Below are positions 15,540 through 26,438 of a DNA stretch of 43,865 nucleotides, piece by piece. The position numbers and the translations under genes were made by a program. Location of the stretch: contig NZ_JACJJQ010000014.1 in assembly GCF_016900115.1 (NCBI RefSeq), positions 1 to 43,865 of the forward strand, read 5' to 3'. This DNA is from Limosilactobacillus alvi (GTDB lineage Bacteria > Bacillota > Bacilli > Lactobacillales > Lactobacillaceae). The notes beneath the pieces were generated by a model that saw only the letters and a program-made list of their open reading frames with translations, was not told the DNA's origin and made no database searches. Every line of letters starts with the position of its first letter. The first letter of the stretch is position 1.

Positions 15540-15602
15540 TTTTTCTTTTATAAAACCTTTAAAAATAAGCAATGAAAGCGAGCAACAAAATATTTTTAAT
15601 AG

Positions 15603-15616
15603 CAACCGATTGACAA
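15603..15616. promoter_or_regulatory. LacI-type operator 2 (scrB side)
   Basis: CAACCGATTGACAA repeats the operator 1 sequence and contains the -35 TTGACA of scrB (15610-15615). Operators 1 and 2 are 77 bp apart. Confidence 0.6.
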
Positions 15617-15639
15617 TTAACTTCAAGAACTTCTAGAAT
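15610..15639 (+). promoter_or_regulatory. scrB promoter
   Basis: -35 TTGACA (15610-15615), 18-bp spacer, -10 TAGAAT (15634-15639). The -35 is embedded in operator 2. Confidence 0.6.
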
Positions 15640-15675
15640 AGTAATGATTGAAAATGATTCTAAGGGGGGTAAAAA

Positions 15676-17142
15676 ATGGAATGGACACGCGAAAAACGGT
15701 ATCGTCCATATGAGCAATATAGTGCATTAGAATTATTAGAGTTACAAGCTCAGGCTAATAATTCTGCCTACCAACTACGTTATCATATTCGGCCAACTTC
15801 AGGTTTGTTAAATGATCCTAATGGCTTTTCATACTTTAATGGCGAGTGGAATGTATTTTATCAATCATTTCCTTTTGGTGCCACCCATGGTCTAAAATCC
15901 TGGATGCGGACGGTTTCAAAGGACTTAGTTCATTGGGAAAACCGGGGATTAGCTATCGCTCCAGATACCAAATTTGAAAGTCATGGAGCTTACTCGGGAT
16001 CTGCCCACGTAGTTGGTGACCAACTTTTTTTAATGTATACCGGAAATCATCGGACATCAGATTGGACTCGGGTCCCTTACCAAGTTGGTGCTTGGTTAAC
16101 GCAAAATGGTGAAGTTAAAAAGCTAAGTCACCCATTAATTGAGCAACCGACTTTTGCCAGTGAACATTTCCGCGATCCGCAACTTTTTGAAGTTGATGGG
16201 AAGTTTTATGCTGTTATTGGGATGCAAAGCCAAAACAATAAACGGGGTGAAATGGTTTTATACCAAGCCAATCAAGTTACCGGACCATGGCGATTTGTTG
16301 GTCCAATTAAAACTGGAATTAAAGACTTTGGATATATGGTAGAATGTCCCAACTTAGTAATGGTTGATGGAGCTCCAACCCTTATTTTTTGCCCGCAAGG
16401 TTTGTCAAAGAATGAGTTTGCGTATCAAAACATTTACCCGAATTTGGTTCTGCAAGGTGAAAGTTTTGATTTAGCCACGGCAACTCTACGAAGGCCAGGC
16501 AAATTACAAAATTTAGATGCTGGTTTTGATGTTTATGCTAGCCAAACCTTTAATGCTCCTGATGGTTTGGCTTATCTCATCTCGTGGGTTGGGTTGCCAG
16601 ATTTAACATATCCAACTGATCGGGAAAATTGGGCAAATTGTCTTAGTCAAGTTAAAGTGTTGCACCAAAAAGATGGTCAACTTTATCAAAGTCCGGTTCC
16701 AGCGATGAAGTCTCTTCGTGGTAGAAGTCAAGTAATCGATGGCCAAGTGACCATGGTAGATGATCAAGCAGGTCAGCAAATTGAATTTGAAGTTACGATT
16801 GAACCGAACCAGAAAGGAACGTTATGGTTAGCAGCGGATCAAATTTTAAAACGGGGACTGCAAGTTAAATTTGATACTCAAAATGGCAAACTAATTCTTG
16901 ACCGCAGTAAGACAGATGAACCGACAGCTGTTGAATACGGTCATACTCGTGAAATTGATTTACCAGCTAACCAAGCAGTGAAATTGCGGATCTTTTTGGA
17001 TCATTCATTAGCTGAAATTTTTGTAAATGATGGGGCCCAAGTGATGACTGGTCGTTACTTTACACGTCAGAGTGACCAGACGGTTGCTTTTGATCGACCA
17101 ACACAAGTCCATGGTAGTCTATGGCAATTAAATAAAATGTAA
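15676..17142 (+). CDS. scrB: Sucrose-6-phosphate hydrolase (GH32)
   Basis: The 488-aa GH32 enzyme hydrolyses sucrose-6-phosphate to glucose-6-phosphate and fructose in the cytosol. A five-bladed propeller (about 35-330) carries the three acidic boxes: nucleophile Asp47 (LLNDPNG), Asp166 in RDP (FRDPQLF) and acid/base Glu222 in EC (VECPNL). A C-terminal beta-sandwich follows (HSLAEIFVNDG). There is no signal peptide, which fits an intracellular partner of a PTS. AAGGGGGG lies before the ATG. It is divergent from the permease gene with matching operator palindromes, indicating co-regulation by sucrose. Confidence 0.93.
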   Translation: MEWTREKRYRPYEQYSALELLELQAQANNSAYQLRYHIRPTSGLLNDPNGFSYFNGEWNVFYQSFPFGATHGLKSWMRTVSKDLVHWENRGLAIAPDTKFESHGAYSGSAHVVGDQLFLMYTGNHRTSDWTRVPYQVGAWLTQNGEVKKLSHPLIEQPTFASEHFRDPQLFEVDGKFYAVIGMQSQNNKRGEMVLYQANQVTGPWRFVGPIKTGIKDFGYMVECPNLVMVDGAPTLIFCPQGLSKNEFAYQNIYPNLVLQGESFDLATATLRRPGKLQNLDAGFDVYASQTFNAPDGLAYLISWVGLPDLTYPTDRENWANCLSQVKVLHQKDGQLYQSPVPAMKSLRGRSQVIDGQVTMVDDQAGQQIEFEVTIEPNQKGTLWLAADQILKRGLQVKFDTQNGKLILDRSKTDEPTAVEYGHTREIDLPANQAVKLRIFLDHSLAEIFVNDGAQVMTGRYFTRQSDQTVAFDRPTQVHGSLWQLNKM

Positions 17143-17148
17143 GTGATG

Positions 17149-17187
17149 AAGATTCCTGACAAGTTGAACTTGAAGGAATCTTTTTTT
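17149..17187 (+). terminator. Terminator of scrB
   Basis: AAGATTCCT (17149-17157) / AGGAATCTT (17174-17182) followed by a T-run. Confidence 0.85.
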
Positions 17188-17250
17188 ACATGATTTTAAT
17201 AATCCTTCCGACACATCCTATTGAAAATTCTTTTTATACTAGATCAAATC

Positions 17251-17259
17251 TGCTAAAAT
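17251..17259 (+). promoter_or_regulatory. Candidate extended -10 promoter for uppS-cdsA-rseP-proS
   Basis: TGCTAAAAT (TG 17251-17252, TAAAAT 17254-17259), 48 bp before the uppS start. No clear -35. Confidence 0.45.
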
Positions 17260-17306
17260 GAAGAGTGTTGTAAAATTTTCCAATGCGGAAGGACTGGAGG
17301 AACGCT

Positions 17307-18074
17307 GTGTTTTCCAAACCAAAAGAGAAAGCGGTAACTGAGCAAACACTCGACCTAGAACGGATTCCAGCTCATATTGCCATTATTATGGACGGTAATG
17401 GCAGGTGGGCTAAGGCGCGTCACTTGCCACGAGTTGCGGGACACCAACAAGGAATGCAGACCGTAAAAAAGGTGACGATTACCGCTAGTAATTTAGGGGT
17501 TAAAGTTTTAACTCTCTATGCTTTTTCAACTGAAAATTGGAAGCGGCCAAGTAGTGAAGTTAACTTTCTCATGCAATTACCAATTAAGTTCTTTGACACT
17601 TTCGTCCCTGATCTGATAAAAAATAATGTACGGGTGATGGTAATGGGGGATATTTCTGCTTTACCAATTGCAACGCAAAAAGTTGTTAACCAGGCGATTA
17701 CTGATACTGCTCATTGTACAGGGATGGTTTTGAATTTTGCATTGAACTATGGAGGTCGTGATGAAATTATTCGGGCAACTAAAACAGTCGCAAAGCAAGT
17801 TCAAACGGGTAAATTGATGGCTGATCAAATCGATGGAGCTACCCTCAGTAAGGCGATGATGACGGGGCCACTGGGTGACTTGGCTGATCCAGATCTGCTT
17901 ATCCGGACAAGTGGAGAGAAACGGTTAAGTAATTTTATGCTTTGGCAATTAGCCTACAGTGAGTTCGTCTTTGTTGACCAACATTGGCCTGACTTTGATG
18001 GTGAGAGTTTGAAAGCAGCAATTGCTACTTTCCAGAGTCGGCATCGGCGTTTTGGAGGCTTAGAAAATAAGTAA
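17307..18074 (+). CDS. uppS: Undecaprenyl diphosphate synthase (cis-prenyltransferase)
   Basis: The 255-aa enzyme extends farnesyl diphosphate with isopentenyl diphosphate to the C55 carrier lipid precursor for cell-wall synthesis. It shows catalytic Asp29 in IIMDGNGRWAK, the FSTENWKRP segment, and the C-terminal DLLIRTSGEKRLSNFMLWQ and ELxF-like EFVFVDQHWPDF. The GTG start at 17307 is preferred because GGAGG (17296-17300) is 6 bp upstream; an in-frame ATG at 17283 lies before that site and would add 8 atypical residues. It is the first gene of uppS-cdsA-rseP-proS. Confidence 0.95.
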   Translation: MFSKPKEKAVTEQTLDLERIPAHIAIIMDGNGRWAKARHLPRVAGHQQGMQTVKKVTITASNLGVKVLTLYAFSTENWKRPSSEVNFLMQLPIKFFDTFVPDLIKNNVRVMVMGDISALPIATQKVVNQAITDTAHCTGMVLNFALNYGGRDEIIRATKTVAKQVQTGKLMADQIDGATLSKAMMTGPLGDLADPDLLIRTSGEKRLSNFMLWQLAYSEFVFVDQHWPDFDGESLKAAIATFQSRHRRFGGLENK

Positions 18075-18118
18075 ATCAAACCAGTTAAACAAACTGGGAT
18101 TTTAAGGAGTTTTGTAAA

Positions 18119-18907
18119 ATGAAAACACGGGTAATTACGGCGGTGGTTGCCTTAGCAATCTTCATACCGTTGATTATTATTGGGGGATTACCACTGACTA
18201 TTGTCGCGATGGCGCTAGGAGTTATTGCAATAAGTGAAGTCTTAATTATGAAAAAAATTTTTGTGACTTCATTTGCAGCAATTGTTTCTTATTTAGCGGT
18301 ATTAGTAATGATTGCGCCAACTAGTTGGTTAGCTTTTTTACCGGGGCACTTAACCCGACTAACGACCAGTTATATTTTAATCATGTTATTATTGTTGCAC
18401 ACCGTCTTTCACAAAACCCGGTTTAACTTTGACGATGCCGGGGTTTTGACTTTAGCGGTTATCTATATCGGGATGGGTTTTAATGCTTTTATTAATGCCC
18501 GGATGGATGGTTTTACCACTCTCCTATATGGAATGCTGATTGTTTGGTTAACCGATTCCGGCGCTTACCTTTTTGGCCGGAAGTTTGGTAAACACAAATT
18601 AGCGCCGAAGGTTAGTCCAAATAAGACTTGGGAAGGGTCAATTCTTGGTACCCTTGCAGCGACCATTATTTTAGCCATCTATCTTCACTATTTCCCAGTC
18701 GGCCAATTGAATGTTTGGTTAATGGTCCTCGTGACAATTCTACTTTCAATTTTTGGTCAAATTGGCGACTTGATCGAATCAGCCCTTAAGCGGTTCTATG
18801 GTGTTAAAGATTCAGGAAAGATCCTCCCTGGTCACGGGGGAATCTTAGACCGGTTTGATAGTATGTTGGTAGTTATGCCAGCACTTTACCTACTGGGAAT
18901 TATTTAA
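18119..18907 (+). CDS. cdsA: Phosphatidate cytidylyltransferase
   Basis: This 262-aa integral membrane enzyme makes CDP-diacylglycerol from phosphatidate and CTP. It has about seven hydrophobic segments and the full C-terminal family signature: S-x-LKRFYGVKDSG...LPGHGGILDRFDS. SPNKTWEG is also present mid-protein. AAGGAG precedes the ATG. It follows uppS by 44 bp and precedes rseP by 14 bp in an envelope operon conserved across Firmicutes. Confidence 0.96.
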   Translation: MKTRVITAVVALAIFIPLIIIGGLPLTIVAMALGVIAISEVLIMKKIFVTSFAAIVSYLAVLVMIAPTSWLAFLPGHLTRLTTSYILIMLLLLHTVFHKTRFNFDDAGVLTLAVIYIGMGFNAFINARMDGFTTLLYGMLIVWLTDSGAYLFGRKFGKHKLAPKVSPNKTWEGSILGTLAATIILAIYLHYFPVGQLNVWLMVLVTILLSIFGQIGDLIESALKRFYGVKDSGKILPGHGGILDRFDSMLVVMPALYLLGII

Positions 18908-18921
18908 GAAGGGGTGACATT

Positions 18922-20193
18922 TTGATCCTAACAATCATTGTATTTATTATTGTTTTTGGTTTGTTAGTATTAGTTCACGAATTTGGTCACTATTTTTTTG
19001 CTAAGCGGGCAGGGATTTTAGTCCGAGAGTTTTCAATTGGAATGGGGCCAAAGATTTGGTGGCGCCAAGTTAACGGAACAACGTATACGGTTCGTTGTTT
19101 ACCCCTAGGTGGTTATGTCCGTCTAGCTGGTAATGATGATGATGAAGATGATTTACGGGTTGGAATGCCGGTTACCCTTGAATTAAATGATCAAAGCCAA
19201 GTTATTAAAATCAATACTAGTCAAAAGCAAGGTTTATTCAGTGGCTTGCCATTACAAGTTACAAATTTTGATTTAACTGATGCCTTAATAATTAAGGGCT
19301 ATGTAAATGGAAATGAAAGTGAAGAAAAGACTTTCCGAGTAAATCATGATGCTGAATTAATTGAAAAGAGTGGGACTACCGTGCGGATTGCTCCGCGAGA
19401 TACTTGGGTTAGTTCAGCCTCACTACCTGCGCGAATGATTACTAATTTTGCGGGGGCTTTTAATAACTTTCTCCTGTCATTGGTTGTCTTTATTATCCTA
19501 GGATTCACTTTAAATGGGATTCCAAAAAATAGTAATCAATTAGGGGCAGTTACGGCTAATTCACCGGCTGCAAGGGCTGGCTTGGCTGCTGGTGACCGGA
19601 TTATTAGAGTTAATGGTCAAAAAACTAATGATTGGAGCCAGTTAGCTAATCAAATCTCGAAGCATCCTGGTAAAAGAGTTAGTGTTACTTATTCCCATCG
19701 GGGAAAGACACAGACAGTAAAAATTACGCCTAAAACAGTAACCCAAGGAAAAGAAAGGGTCGGTCAAATTGGAATTCAAGAACAAGTTGACCATTCCTTT
19801 AAGGCCCGGTTAAGCTTTGGTTGGCAACAATTCGTTAGTGCCGGAACGTTAATTTTCACAATTTTAGGACATATGTTTACACATGGATTTTCCTTAAATG
19901 ATCTAGGCGGTCCAGTGGCAATTTATGCTGGAACATCTCAAGCGACAGCGCTTGGCTTTAATGGGGTCTTAAATTTCTTAGCCCTTTTATCGATTAACTT
20001 GGGAATTGTTAACTTACTGCCAATTCCGGCGCTTGACGGAGGAAAATTGCTGTTAAATGTCATTGAAGCAATCATCCGACGTCCAATTCCAGAGAAAGCA
20101 GAAGCCTTCGTTACGATGATCGGTTTTTTCTTCTTATTATTATTAATGATTCTAGTTACTTTTAACGATATTCACCGATATTTTATCCATTAA
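18922..20193 (+). CDS. rseP: Site-2 intramembrane zinc metalloprotease
   Basis: The 423-aa membrane protease (RseP/RasP/Eep family) cleaves transmembrane segments of anti-sigma factors, signal-peptide remnants and pheromone precursors. The zinc motif HEFGH (19-23) lies in the first helix, a PDZ domain covers about residues 200-280 (SPAARAGLAAGDRIIRVNG), and the third ligand motif is LPIPALDGGKL in a late transmembrane segment. The start is TTG at 18922, 8 bp after AAGGGGTG; it makes the first helix begin immediately, as in homologues. proS follows by 14 bp. Confidence 0.95.
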   Translation: MILTIIVFIIVFGLLVLVHEFGHYFFAKRAGILVREFSIGMGPKIWWRQVNGTTYTVRCLPLGGYVRLAGNDDDEDDLRVGMPVTLELNDQSQVIKINTSQKQGLFSGLPLQVTNFDLTDALIIKGYVNGNESEEKTFRVNHDAELIEKSGTTVRIAPRDTWVSSASLPARMITNFAGAFNNFLLSLVVFIILGFTLNGIPKNSNQLGAVTANSPAARAGLAAGDRIIRVNGQKTNDWSQLANQISKHPGKRVSVTYSHRGKTQTVKITPKTVTQGKERVGQIGIQEQVDHSFKARLSFGWQQFVSAGTLIFTILGHMFTHGFSLNDLGGPVAIYAGTSQATALGFNGVLNFLALLSINLGIVNLLPIPALDGGKLLLNVIEAIIRRPIPEKAEAFVTMIGFFFLLLLMILVTFNDIHRYFIH

Positions 20194-20207
20194 AAGGAGT
20201 TTAAAAA

Positions 20208-21938
20208 ATGAAGCAATCTCAAATATTGATTCCAACGAAAAAAGAAGCCCCAAGTGATGCGGAAGCCTTAAGTCATAAGATGATGGCTCGGGCGGGCTAT
20301 ATTTACCAAGTTTCAGCGGGGGTCTGGGCATATTTACCAATGGCTTACCGGGTAATTCGGAAGGTTGAAAACATTATTCGCGACGAAATGGCTAAGGCTG
20401 GCGCTGTCGAAATGATGATGCCGGGGTTATTACCGGCTGATCTATGGAAGGAATCAGGACGTTACGAAAGTTATGGGCCAAACTTATTTAAACTTCAGGA
20501 CCGAAAGGATCGTGAATTCATTTTAGGACCAACCCATGAAGAAACATTTACTTCTTTAATCCGGGATTCCATTAAGTCATATAAAAAGTTACCATTGGTA
20601 CTTTATCAAATGCAAGATAAATACCGGGATGAAGATCGACCACGTTTTGGAATTCTACGTGGGAAAGAATTTGAAATGCTGGATGGCTATTCTTTTTCTG
20701 CAGATCAAGCCGGGTTGGATGCCGCCTACGATAAGCAAGCCATCGCCTACCGAAATATTTTTAATCGGATTGGCTTAGAATACAAAGTAATTTTAGCTGA
20801 TTCTGGTACGATGGGGGGAAAGAATTCCCAAGAATTTTCTGCGCCAGCGGCTGTTGGTGAAGATACGATTGTGTACACTGATGGTGGCTACGCTGCTAAC
20901 ATTGAAAAGGCAACTAGTAAGTTTGATGGCGTTCAACAGCACGCCGCGCTTGCTGAACTGGCAAAGCAAGCAACCCCTGGAGCTCATTCGGTTGACGAAG
21001 CTGCTGAAAGCTTAGGAATTGAAAGTAACCAAATTATTAAAGCAATGCTTTACATGGCTAAGATGGCTGATGAAACTTTCCAACCAGTATTAGTTTTAAT
21101 GCGGGGAAATGACGAAGTTAACGAGACCAAGGTTAAAAACGCGCTTGATTGTTTAGAACTTGAATTAGCAAATGACGAACAAGCAAAGAAGTATCTCGGC
21201 GCTAGCTTTGGTTCCCTTGGCCCAGTAGGTGTTGGCGAAGATATTAAGATTTTAGCTGATCGCTACCTTGAAGGTTTGGTTAACGTTGCTTGTGGAGCTA
21301 ATGATGATGGTTACCACTATATCAATGCTAATCGTGACCGTGATTTCCGCGTTGACGAATTTGGTGATTTCCGAATGGTCCAAGAAGGTGAAATTGCACC
21401 AGATGGGTTACCAATTAAATTCACAAAAGGAATTGAAATTGGCCATATCTTTAAGCTTGGTACGCACTATTCCAAACAAATGGGCGCCCAGGTACTAGAT
21501 CAAAATGGGCGTTTAACTGACGTTATGATGGGAAGTTATGGGATTGGAATTAGCCGGTTACTTTCAGCGGTCGCAGAACAACAAGCAGATGAAAATGGGC
21601 TAGTTTGGCCAGATAGTATTGCTCCCTTTGATGTTCATGTGATCCCAGTTAATGCCAAAAATGATGATCAAATGAAGGTCGCAAATGAAATTACTACTGA
21701 TCTCGAAGCCGCCGGTTTAGAGGTATTAGTTGATGACCGGAAAGAACGGGCCGGTGTTAAATTCGCTGATTCTGATTTGATTGGTTTACCAATTCGGGTT
21801 ACGGTTGGTAAGAAAGCTACTGAAGGAATCGTCGAAGTTAAGATTCGGAAGACTGGCGAAACCATCGAAGTGAAGGTAGCAGAACTTGTTAATACAATCC
21901 AAATTTTGTTGAAGAATAATCTTCAACAAGCAGAGTAG
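20208..21938 (+). CDS. proS: Prolyl-tRNA synthetase (bacterial type)
   Basis: The 576-aa class II aminoacyl-tRNA synthetase charges tRNA-Pro. Class II motifs are present (motif 2 YRDEDRPRFGILRGKEFEMLDGYSF; motif 3 GSYGIGISRLLSA near 445-455). The insertion domain between motifs 2 and 3 (about 225-400), which edits Ala-tRNA-Pro, is full length. The C-terminal anticodon-binding domain carries DDRKERAGVKFADSDLIG. AAGGAG precedes the ATG. It is the last gene of the envelope operon before a terminator. Confidence 0.97.
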   Translation: MKQSQILIPTKKEAPSDAEALSHKMMARAGYIYQVSAGVWAYLPMAYRVIRKVENIIRDEMAKAGAVEMMMPGLLPADLWKESGRYESYGPNLFKLQDRKDREFILGPTHEETFTSLIRDSIKSYKKLPLVLYQMQDKYRDEDRPRFGILRGKEFEMLDGYSFSADQAGLDAAYDKQAIAYRNIFNRIGLEYKVILADSGTMGGKNSQEFSAPAAVGEDTIVYTDGGYAANIEKATSKFDGVQQHAALAELAKQATPGAHSVDEAAESLGIESNQIIKAMLYMAKMADETFQPVLVLMRGNDEVNETKVKNALDCLELELANDEQAKKYLGASFGSLGPVGVGEDIKILADRYLEGLVNVACGANDDGYHYINANRDRDFRVDEFGDFRMVQEGEIAPDGLPIKFTKGIEIGHIFKLGTHYSKQMGAQVLDQNGRLTDVMMGSYGIGISRLLSAVAEQQADENGLVWPDSIAPFDVHVIPVNAKNDDQMKVANEITTDLEAAGLEVLVDDRKERAGVKFADSDLIGLPIRVTVGKKATEGIVEVKIRKTGETIEVKVAELVNTIQILLKNNLQQAE

Positions 21939-21967
21939 ACTAAGAGTAGCCTGCTAGGATAAAGTAT

Positions 21968-22004
21968 AAAGGTTGGGAAGAAAATTGATTTCTCCCAGCC
22001 TTTT
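21968..22004 (+). terminator. Terminator of the uppS-cdsA-rseP-proS operon
   Basis: AAAGGTTGGGA...GAAA / TTTC...CCCAGCCTTTT hairpin, of the same GGYYGGGAAGAAA type as the ends of the two dispersed repeats. Confidence 0.8.
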
Positions 22005-22078
22005 AATGTTTATGATTTTTAATAACTAAAATAATGGTCTTAATCCTAATTTTGACTAGGAAAAACAGGAGAAAAATT

Positions 22079-25000
22079 TTGAAATTAAGTCCAGAAGAAA
22101 AGTTTACTAAACTTTTAGAACAGATTAATTATTCCACCCCTGATTTAAAAGCGGGGCAAGTCGATGAAGTCGTGGTCCACAAGCAATCACGAGTTTGGGA
22201 GATTCATTTAAGTTTTCCCAATATTTTACCAGCAGCAACTTACCAAGGCTTTTATCAGGCTTTACGAGTTTCGTTTTATCAATTGGCTCAAGCAAACGTT
22301 GATTTAAATATCAAAACGCCTACTGAAACTTTGAATGAAAAGCTGATTGGTGACTATTGGCGACCATTGGTAACTCAAGCCTTGGGGCAAACTACAATGA
22401 CAGCAGAAATTGCTGATCGCGTTTTGCCCAAGCTGGTTGACCAACGGGTAGTAGTTCCCTTAGCAAATGAAAAAATAAAGGAATTTGTTGAAAAACGGTT
22501 TTTCCCATTACTCATGACAGCTTATCAAAAAGCTGGTTTTCCGGCGTTTACCCTCCATGCAACGGTTGATTCTGAGAAGTCCGCAGCTCGCGTGAAGGAA
22601 TTGCAAGAACGGCAAAAACAACAAGACGCTGAACTGGTAAAAAAAGCAATGGCCCAAATGCAGGCGAATAAGGCAAAACAGAGTAATTCAGGTAGTGGCG
22701 TTAGCGCGCCAACTTCAGTGGATGGCCCGGTTGTGATTGGGAAAACAATTAGTCCTCAAATTGAGTTAACCCCAATGAAGGAAATTGTGGATGAAGAACG
22801 GTCGGTAGTTGTTGAAGGTTACGTTTTTTCAAAAGAGATCAAAGAATTACGATCTGGTCGGCAATTGATGATTTTAGAAATCACCGACTATACTTCCTCA
22901 ATTGTTGTTAAGAAGTTCTCCCGTAATCAAGAAGACGAAGCCTTGTTTGACGGGTTGAACGAAGGGGATTGGATTAAGGTCCGCGGTTCAGTTCAAGAAG
23001 ATACCTTCATGAAAGATTTAACCTTAAATGCTTATGATATTAACCAGGTAAATCACCCGGAACGGCAAGATCACGCCTCTGAAGATGAAAAGCGAATCGA
23101 ATTACACCTTCATTCAACAATGAGTCAAATGGATGCGACAAATTCCATTAGTGATTATGCTAAACAAGCCATTAAATGGGGAATGCCTGCTCTGGCAATT
23201 ACTGATCATGCCGACGTGCAGGCCTTCCCTGAAGCTTTTAAGTCTGCAGGAAAAATTAAGATGTTATATGGGGTGGAAGCAAACGTCGTTGATGACGGAG
23301 TACCAATGGTTTATAACGAAGATCACCGTCTACTTAAGGACCAAACTTATGTAATCTTCGACGTGGAAACAACGGGACTTTCCGCTATCTTCGACCGGGT
23401 AATCGAACTTTCCGCCGTTAAGATGAAAAATGGTGAAGTTTTAGATCGGTTTGATGAATTTATTGATCCAGGTTTCCCATTAAAACCTCAAACTACCGAG
23501 TTAACGAGTATTACTGATGATATGGTTCGCGGCTCAAAGTCAGAAGAAGAAGTCTTCCAAATGTTTCGCGACTTCTACCAAGGCGCAATCATTGCTGGGC
23601 ATAACGTTTCATTTGATTTAGGCTTTATGGATGTTGGTTATCAACGTCATGGGATGGCTCCAATTGAAGATCCAGTTATTGATACTTTACCGCTAGCACG
23701 CTTTCTTTACCCCAATATGCGCGGGTACCGGTTGAACACTTTAAGTAAGAAATTCAAGGTTGCTTTGGAACACCATCACCGGGCTAATTACGATGCAGAA
23801 GCAACTGGACATTTATTACATCTTTTCTTAAAGGATGCAGAAGATCGCTACAAAGTTCAATATGTTGATGACTTAAATAAACATATGACCGAAAATGGGG
23901 CTTATCGGCATGCTCGGCCATTTCACGTGACGATCTTAGCACGGACCCAAGCGGGGATGAAGAATCTTTACAAGTTGGTCTCCCTCAGTAATGTCAAGTA
24001 CTTTGCCCGGGTTCCGCGGATTCCGCGAAGTGTCTTAACTCAATATCGGGATGGTTTGCTTTTAGGAACGGCTTGCGCTAGTGGAGAAGTCTTTACTGCG
24101 ATGATGCAAAAAGGTTTTTCAGAGGCCGAGAAGCTAGCTGACTTCTATGACTTCATTGAAGTGCAACCTAAGCCAAATTATGCGCCCCTTCTTGAAGAAG
24201 GAGTAATTCAAGATCAAGCCCAGCTAGAAGAAATCTTAAAGAACATGGTTAAGTTAGGACAGAAGGTAAATAAGCTAGTTGTGGCTACTGGAGATGTTCA
24301 CTACTTAAACCCTGAGGATAAAATTTACCGGAAAATTTTAATTAATTCCCAAGGAGGAGCCAACTTCTTAAATAAGACTCATCGACCAGATGTTCACTTC
24401 CGAACGACGGATGAAATGCTCGGTGAATTTAGTTTTTTGGGTGATGATTTAGCAAAAGAAATTGTGGTTACTAATACTCATAAAATTGCTGATCAAATTG
24501 AAGAACTTCATCCGGTTCAAGATAAGCTTTACGCTCCTCACATGAAGGGGGCTGATCAAGAAATTCAAGATCGAACTTGGGATACGGCCAAGGCTTGGTA
24601 TGGTGATCCACTTCCCAAATTGGTTAAAGATCGGGTTGAACTAGAACTCAACAGTATTATTAAAAACGGCTTTGCGGTCCACTATCTAATTGCTCAACGG
24701 CTAGTAGCAAAATCAAATAAGGACGGTTACTTGGTTGGTTCTCGGGGATCCGTTGGTTCGAGTGTGGTGGCAACACTTTCTGGGATTACTGAAGTTAACC
24801 CCCTACCGCCGCACTATCGTTGTCCAAAATGTCAATATAGTCACTTTTACACTAAAGGGGAGTATAGTTCCGGTTTTGACTTACCCGATAAAAACTGTCC
24901 TGAATGTGGAACCTTAATGATTAAGGATGGTCATGATATTCCATTCCAAACTTTCTTGGGCTTTAAGGGAAACAAGGTACCGGATATTGATTTAAACTTT

Positions 25001-26410
25001 TCTGGAGACTATCAACCAATTGCCCATAACTATATGAAGGTTTTGTTCGGGGAAAAGAATGTTTTCCGGGCTGGAACAATTGGGACGGTAGCGGATAAAA
25101 CGGCATATGGTTATGTTAAAGCTTATGAGCGGGATACTGATCAACAGTTCCGGGGTGCTGAAGAGGATCGGCTAGCCAAGGGGGCTACTGGGGTCAAACG
25201 GACGACTGGTCAACACCCAGCTGGAATCATTATTGTTCCAGATGATAAGGAAATCTATGACTTTACGCCGGTCCAATACCCAGCTGATGATCAAACCGCC
25301 GCTTGGGAAACAACTCACTTTGATTTCCATTCAATTCACGACAACCTACTAAAAATGGATATTTTAGGCCACGATGATCCCACGATGATCCGGGCCCTTC
25401 AAGATTTGTCAGGTATTAACCCAATAACGATACCAATGGATGATGAAGGGGTAATGTCGCTCTTCTCTAGTCCTAAAGCCTTAGGTGTGACCGAAGAGCA
25501 AATCAATTCCAAGACTGGTACCTTAGGATTACCTGAATTTGGAACGCGATTTGTGCGAGGAATGTTGGAAGATACGCACCCGAAGAATTATTCACAACTA
25601 CTTCAAATTTCTGGTCTTTCTCATGGGACTGGAGTGTGGTTGGATAACGCTCAAGAATTAATTAAGCAAGGAACCGCCACAATTGCCAACGTGATTGGAT
25701 GTCGGGATAACATCATGACCGACTTGATTCACTACGGACTGGACTCAGAAACTGCTTTCCAAGTGATGGAACATGTGCGGAAAGGGCGGGGAATTCCAGA
25801 CGAATGGCAAGCTAAAATGCTCGAAGTAGGGGTACCACAATGGTACTTAGATTCTTGCTTAAAAATTAAGTACATGTTTCCCCGAGCTCACGCCGCAGCT
25901 TATGTTTTGATGGCTTTGCGGATTGCATACTTTAAGGTTTATTTCCCCTTAACTTACTACGCTGCCTTCTTCTCTGTCCGAGCAGATGACTTTGATGTGG
26001 TGTCCATGGCCCACGGAAAGAGCTCGGTTAAAGCGGCAATTAAAGAAATTGCTGATAAAGGTAACGAAGCCTCAGCCAAAGAAAAGAATTTAATGACAAT
26101 CTTGGAATTAGCTAACGAAATGCTTGAACGGGGGTACTCGTTTAAGATGGTTGATATTGAACGTTCAGATGCCAGTGATTGGTTAATGGATGGTAAAACC
26201 TTGATTGCTCCATTCCGGGCCATTCCAGGCCTTGGGTTAAATGTTGCCAAGCAAATTGTGGCGGCTCGAGAAGAAAAACCGTTTATCTCCAAAGAAGACT
26301 TGGCGGAACGGGGAAAGGTTTCTAAGACCTTGATTGAATTCATGACTAATAATCATGTGCTTGATCAGTTACCTGACAGTAATCAACTCGACCTCTTTGG
26401 TGACTTTTAA
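22079..26410 (+). CDS. polC: DNA polymerase III PolC-type alpha subunit
   Basis: The 1443-aa replicative polymerase of low-GC Gram-positives has, in order, an N-terminal domain, an OB-fold region (about 238-325), and a PHP domain begun by HLHS (342-346) and split by the DnaQ-type proofreading exonuclease (DVETTGL from 428). The palm contains [12 protein letters not shown] and [12 protein letters not shown], and there is a zinc-binding CPKC...CPEC segment. The length fits PolC (about 1440). The start is TTG at 22079 behind AGGAG (22067-22071); an upstream ATG at 22034 would add a hydrophobic, atypical stretch. No terminator was found between it and the following promoter. Confidence 0.97.
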   Translation: MKLSPEEKFTKLLEQINYSTPDLKAGQVDEVVVHKQSRVWEIHLSFPNILPAATYQGFYQALRVSFYQLAQANVDLNIKTPTETLNEKLIGDYWRPLVTQALGQTTMTAEIADRVLPKLVDQRVVVPLANEKIKEFVEKRFFPLLMTAYQKAGFPAFTLHATVDSEKSAARVKELQERQKQQDAELVKKAMAQMQANKAKQSNSGSGVSAPTSVDGPVVIGKTISPQIELTPMKEIVDEERSVVVEGYVFSKEIKELRSGRQLMILEITDYTSSIVVKKFSRNQEDEALFDGLNEGDWIKVRGSVQEDTFMKDLTLNAYDINQVNHPERQDHASEDEKRIELHLHSTMSQMDATNSISDYAKQAIKWGMPALAITDHADVQAFPEAFKSAGKIKMLYGVEANVVDDGVPMVYNEDHRLLKDQTYVIFDVETTGLSAIFDRVIELSAVKMKNGEVLDRFDEFIDPGFPLKPQTTELTSITDDMVRGSKSEEEVFQMFRDFYQGAIIAGHNVSFDLGFMDVGYQRHGMAPIEDPVIDTLPLARFLYPNMRGYRLNTLSKKFKVALEHHHRANYDAEATGHLLHLFLKDAEDRYKVQYVDDLNKHMTENGAYRHARPFHVTILARTQAGMKNLYKLVSLSNVKYFARVPRIPRSVLTQYRDGLLLGTACASGEVFTAMMQKGFSEAEKLADFYDFIEVQPKPNYAPLLEEGVIQDQAQLEEILKNMVKLGQKVNKLVVATGDVHYLNPEDKIYRKILINSQGGANFLNKTHRPDVHFRTTDEMLGEFSFLGDDLAKEIVVTNTHKIADQIEELHPVQDKLYAPHMKGADQEIQDRTWDTAKAWYGDPLPKLVKDRVELELNSIIKNGFAVHYLIAQRLVAKSNKDGYLVGSRGSVGSSVVATLSGITEVNPLPPHYRCPKCQYSHFYTKGEYSSGFDLPDKNCPECGTLMIKDGHDIPFQTFLGFKGNKVPDIDLNFSGDYQPIAHNYMKVLFGEKNVFRAGTIGTVADKTAYGYVKAYERDTDQQFRGAEEDRLAKGATGVKRTTGQHPAGIIIVPDDKEIYDFTPVQYPADDQTAAWETTHFDFHSIHDNLLKMDILGHDDPTMIRALQDLSGINPITIPMDDEGVMSLFSSPKALGVTEEQINSKTGTLGLPEFGTRFVRGMLEDTHPKNYSQLLQISGLSHGTGVWLDNAQELIKQGTATIANVIGCRDNIMTDLIHYGLDSETAFQVMEHVRKGRGIPDEWQAKMLEVGVPQWYLDSCLKIKYMFPRAHAAAYVLMALRIAYFKVYFPLTYYAAFFSVRADDFDVVSMAHGKSSVKAAIKEIADKGNEASAKEKNLMTILELANEMLERGYSFKMVDIERSDASDWLMDGKTLIAPFRAIPGLGLNVAKQIVAAREEKPFISKEDLAERGKVSKTLIEFMTNNHVLDQLPDSNQLDLFGDF

Positions 26411-26438
26411 ACTTGTAATAAAAAAACTAACTTTCTTC

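Noticed and set aside
25957-26343. Antisense open frame within polC
   Set aside because: It is a shadow of the polC coding strand, with no binding site or recognisable domain.
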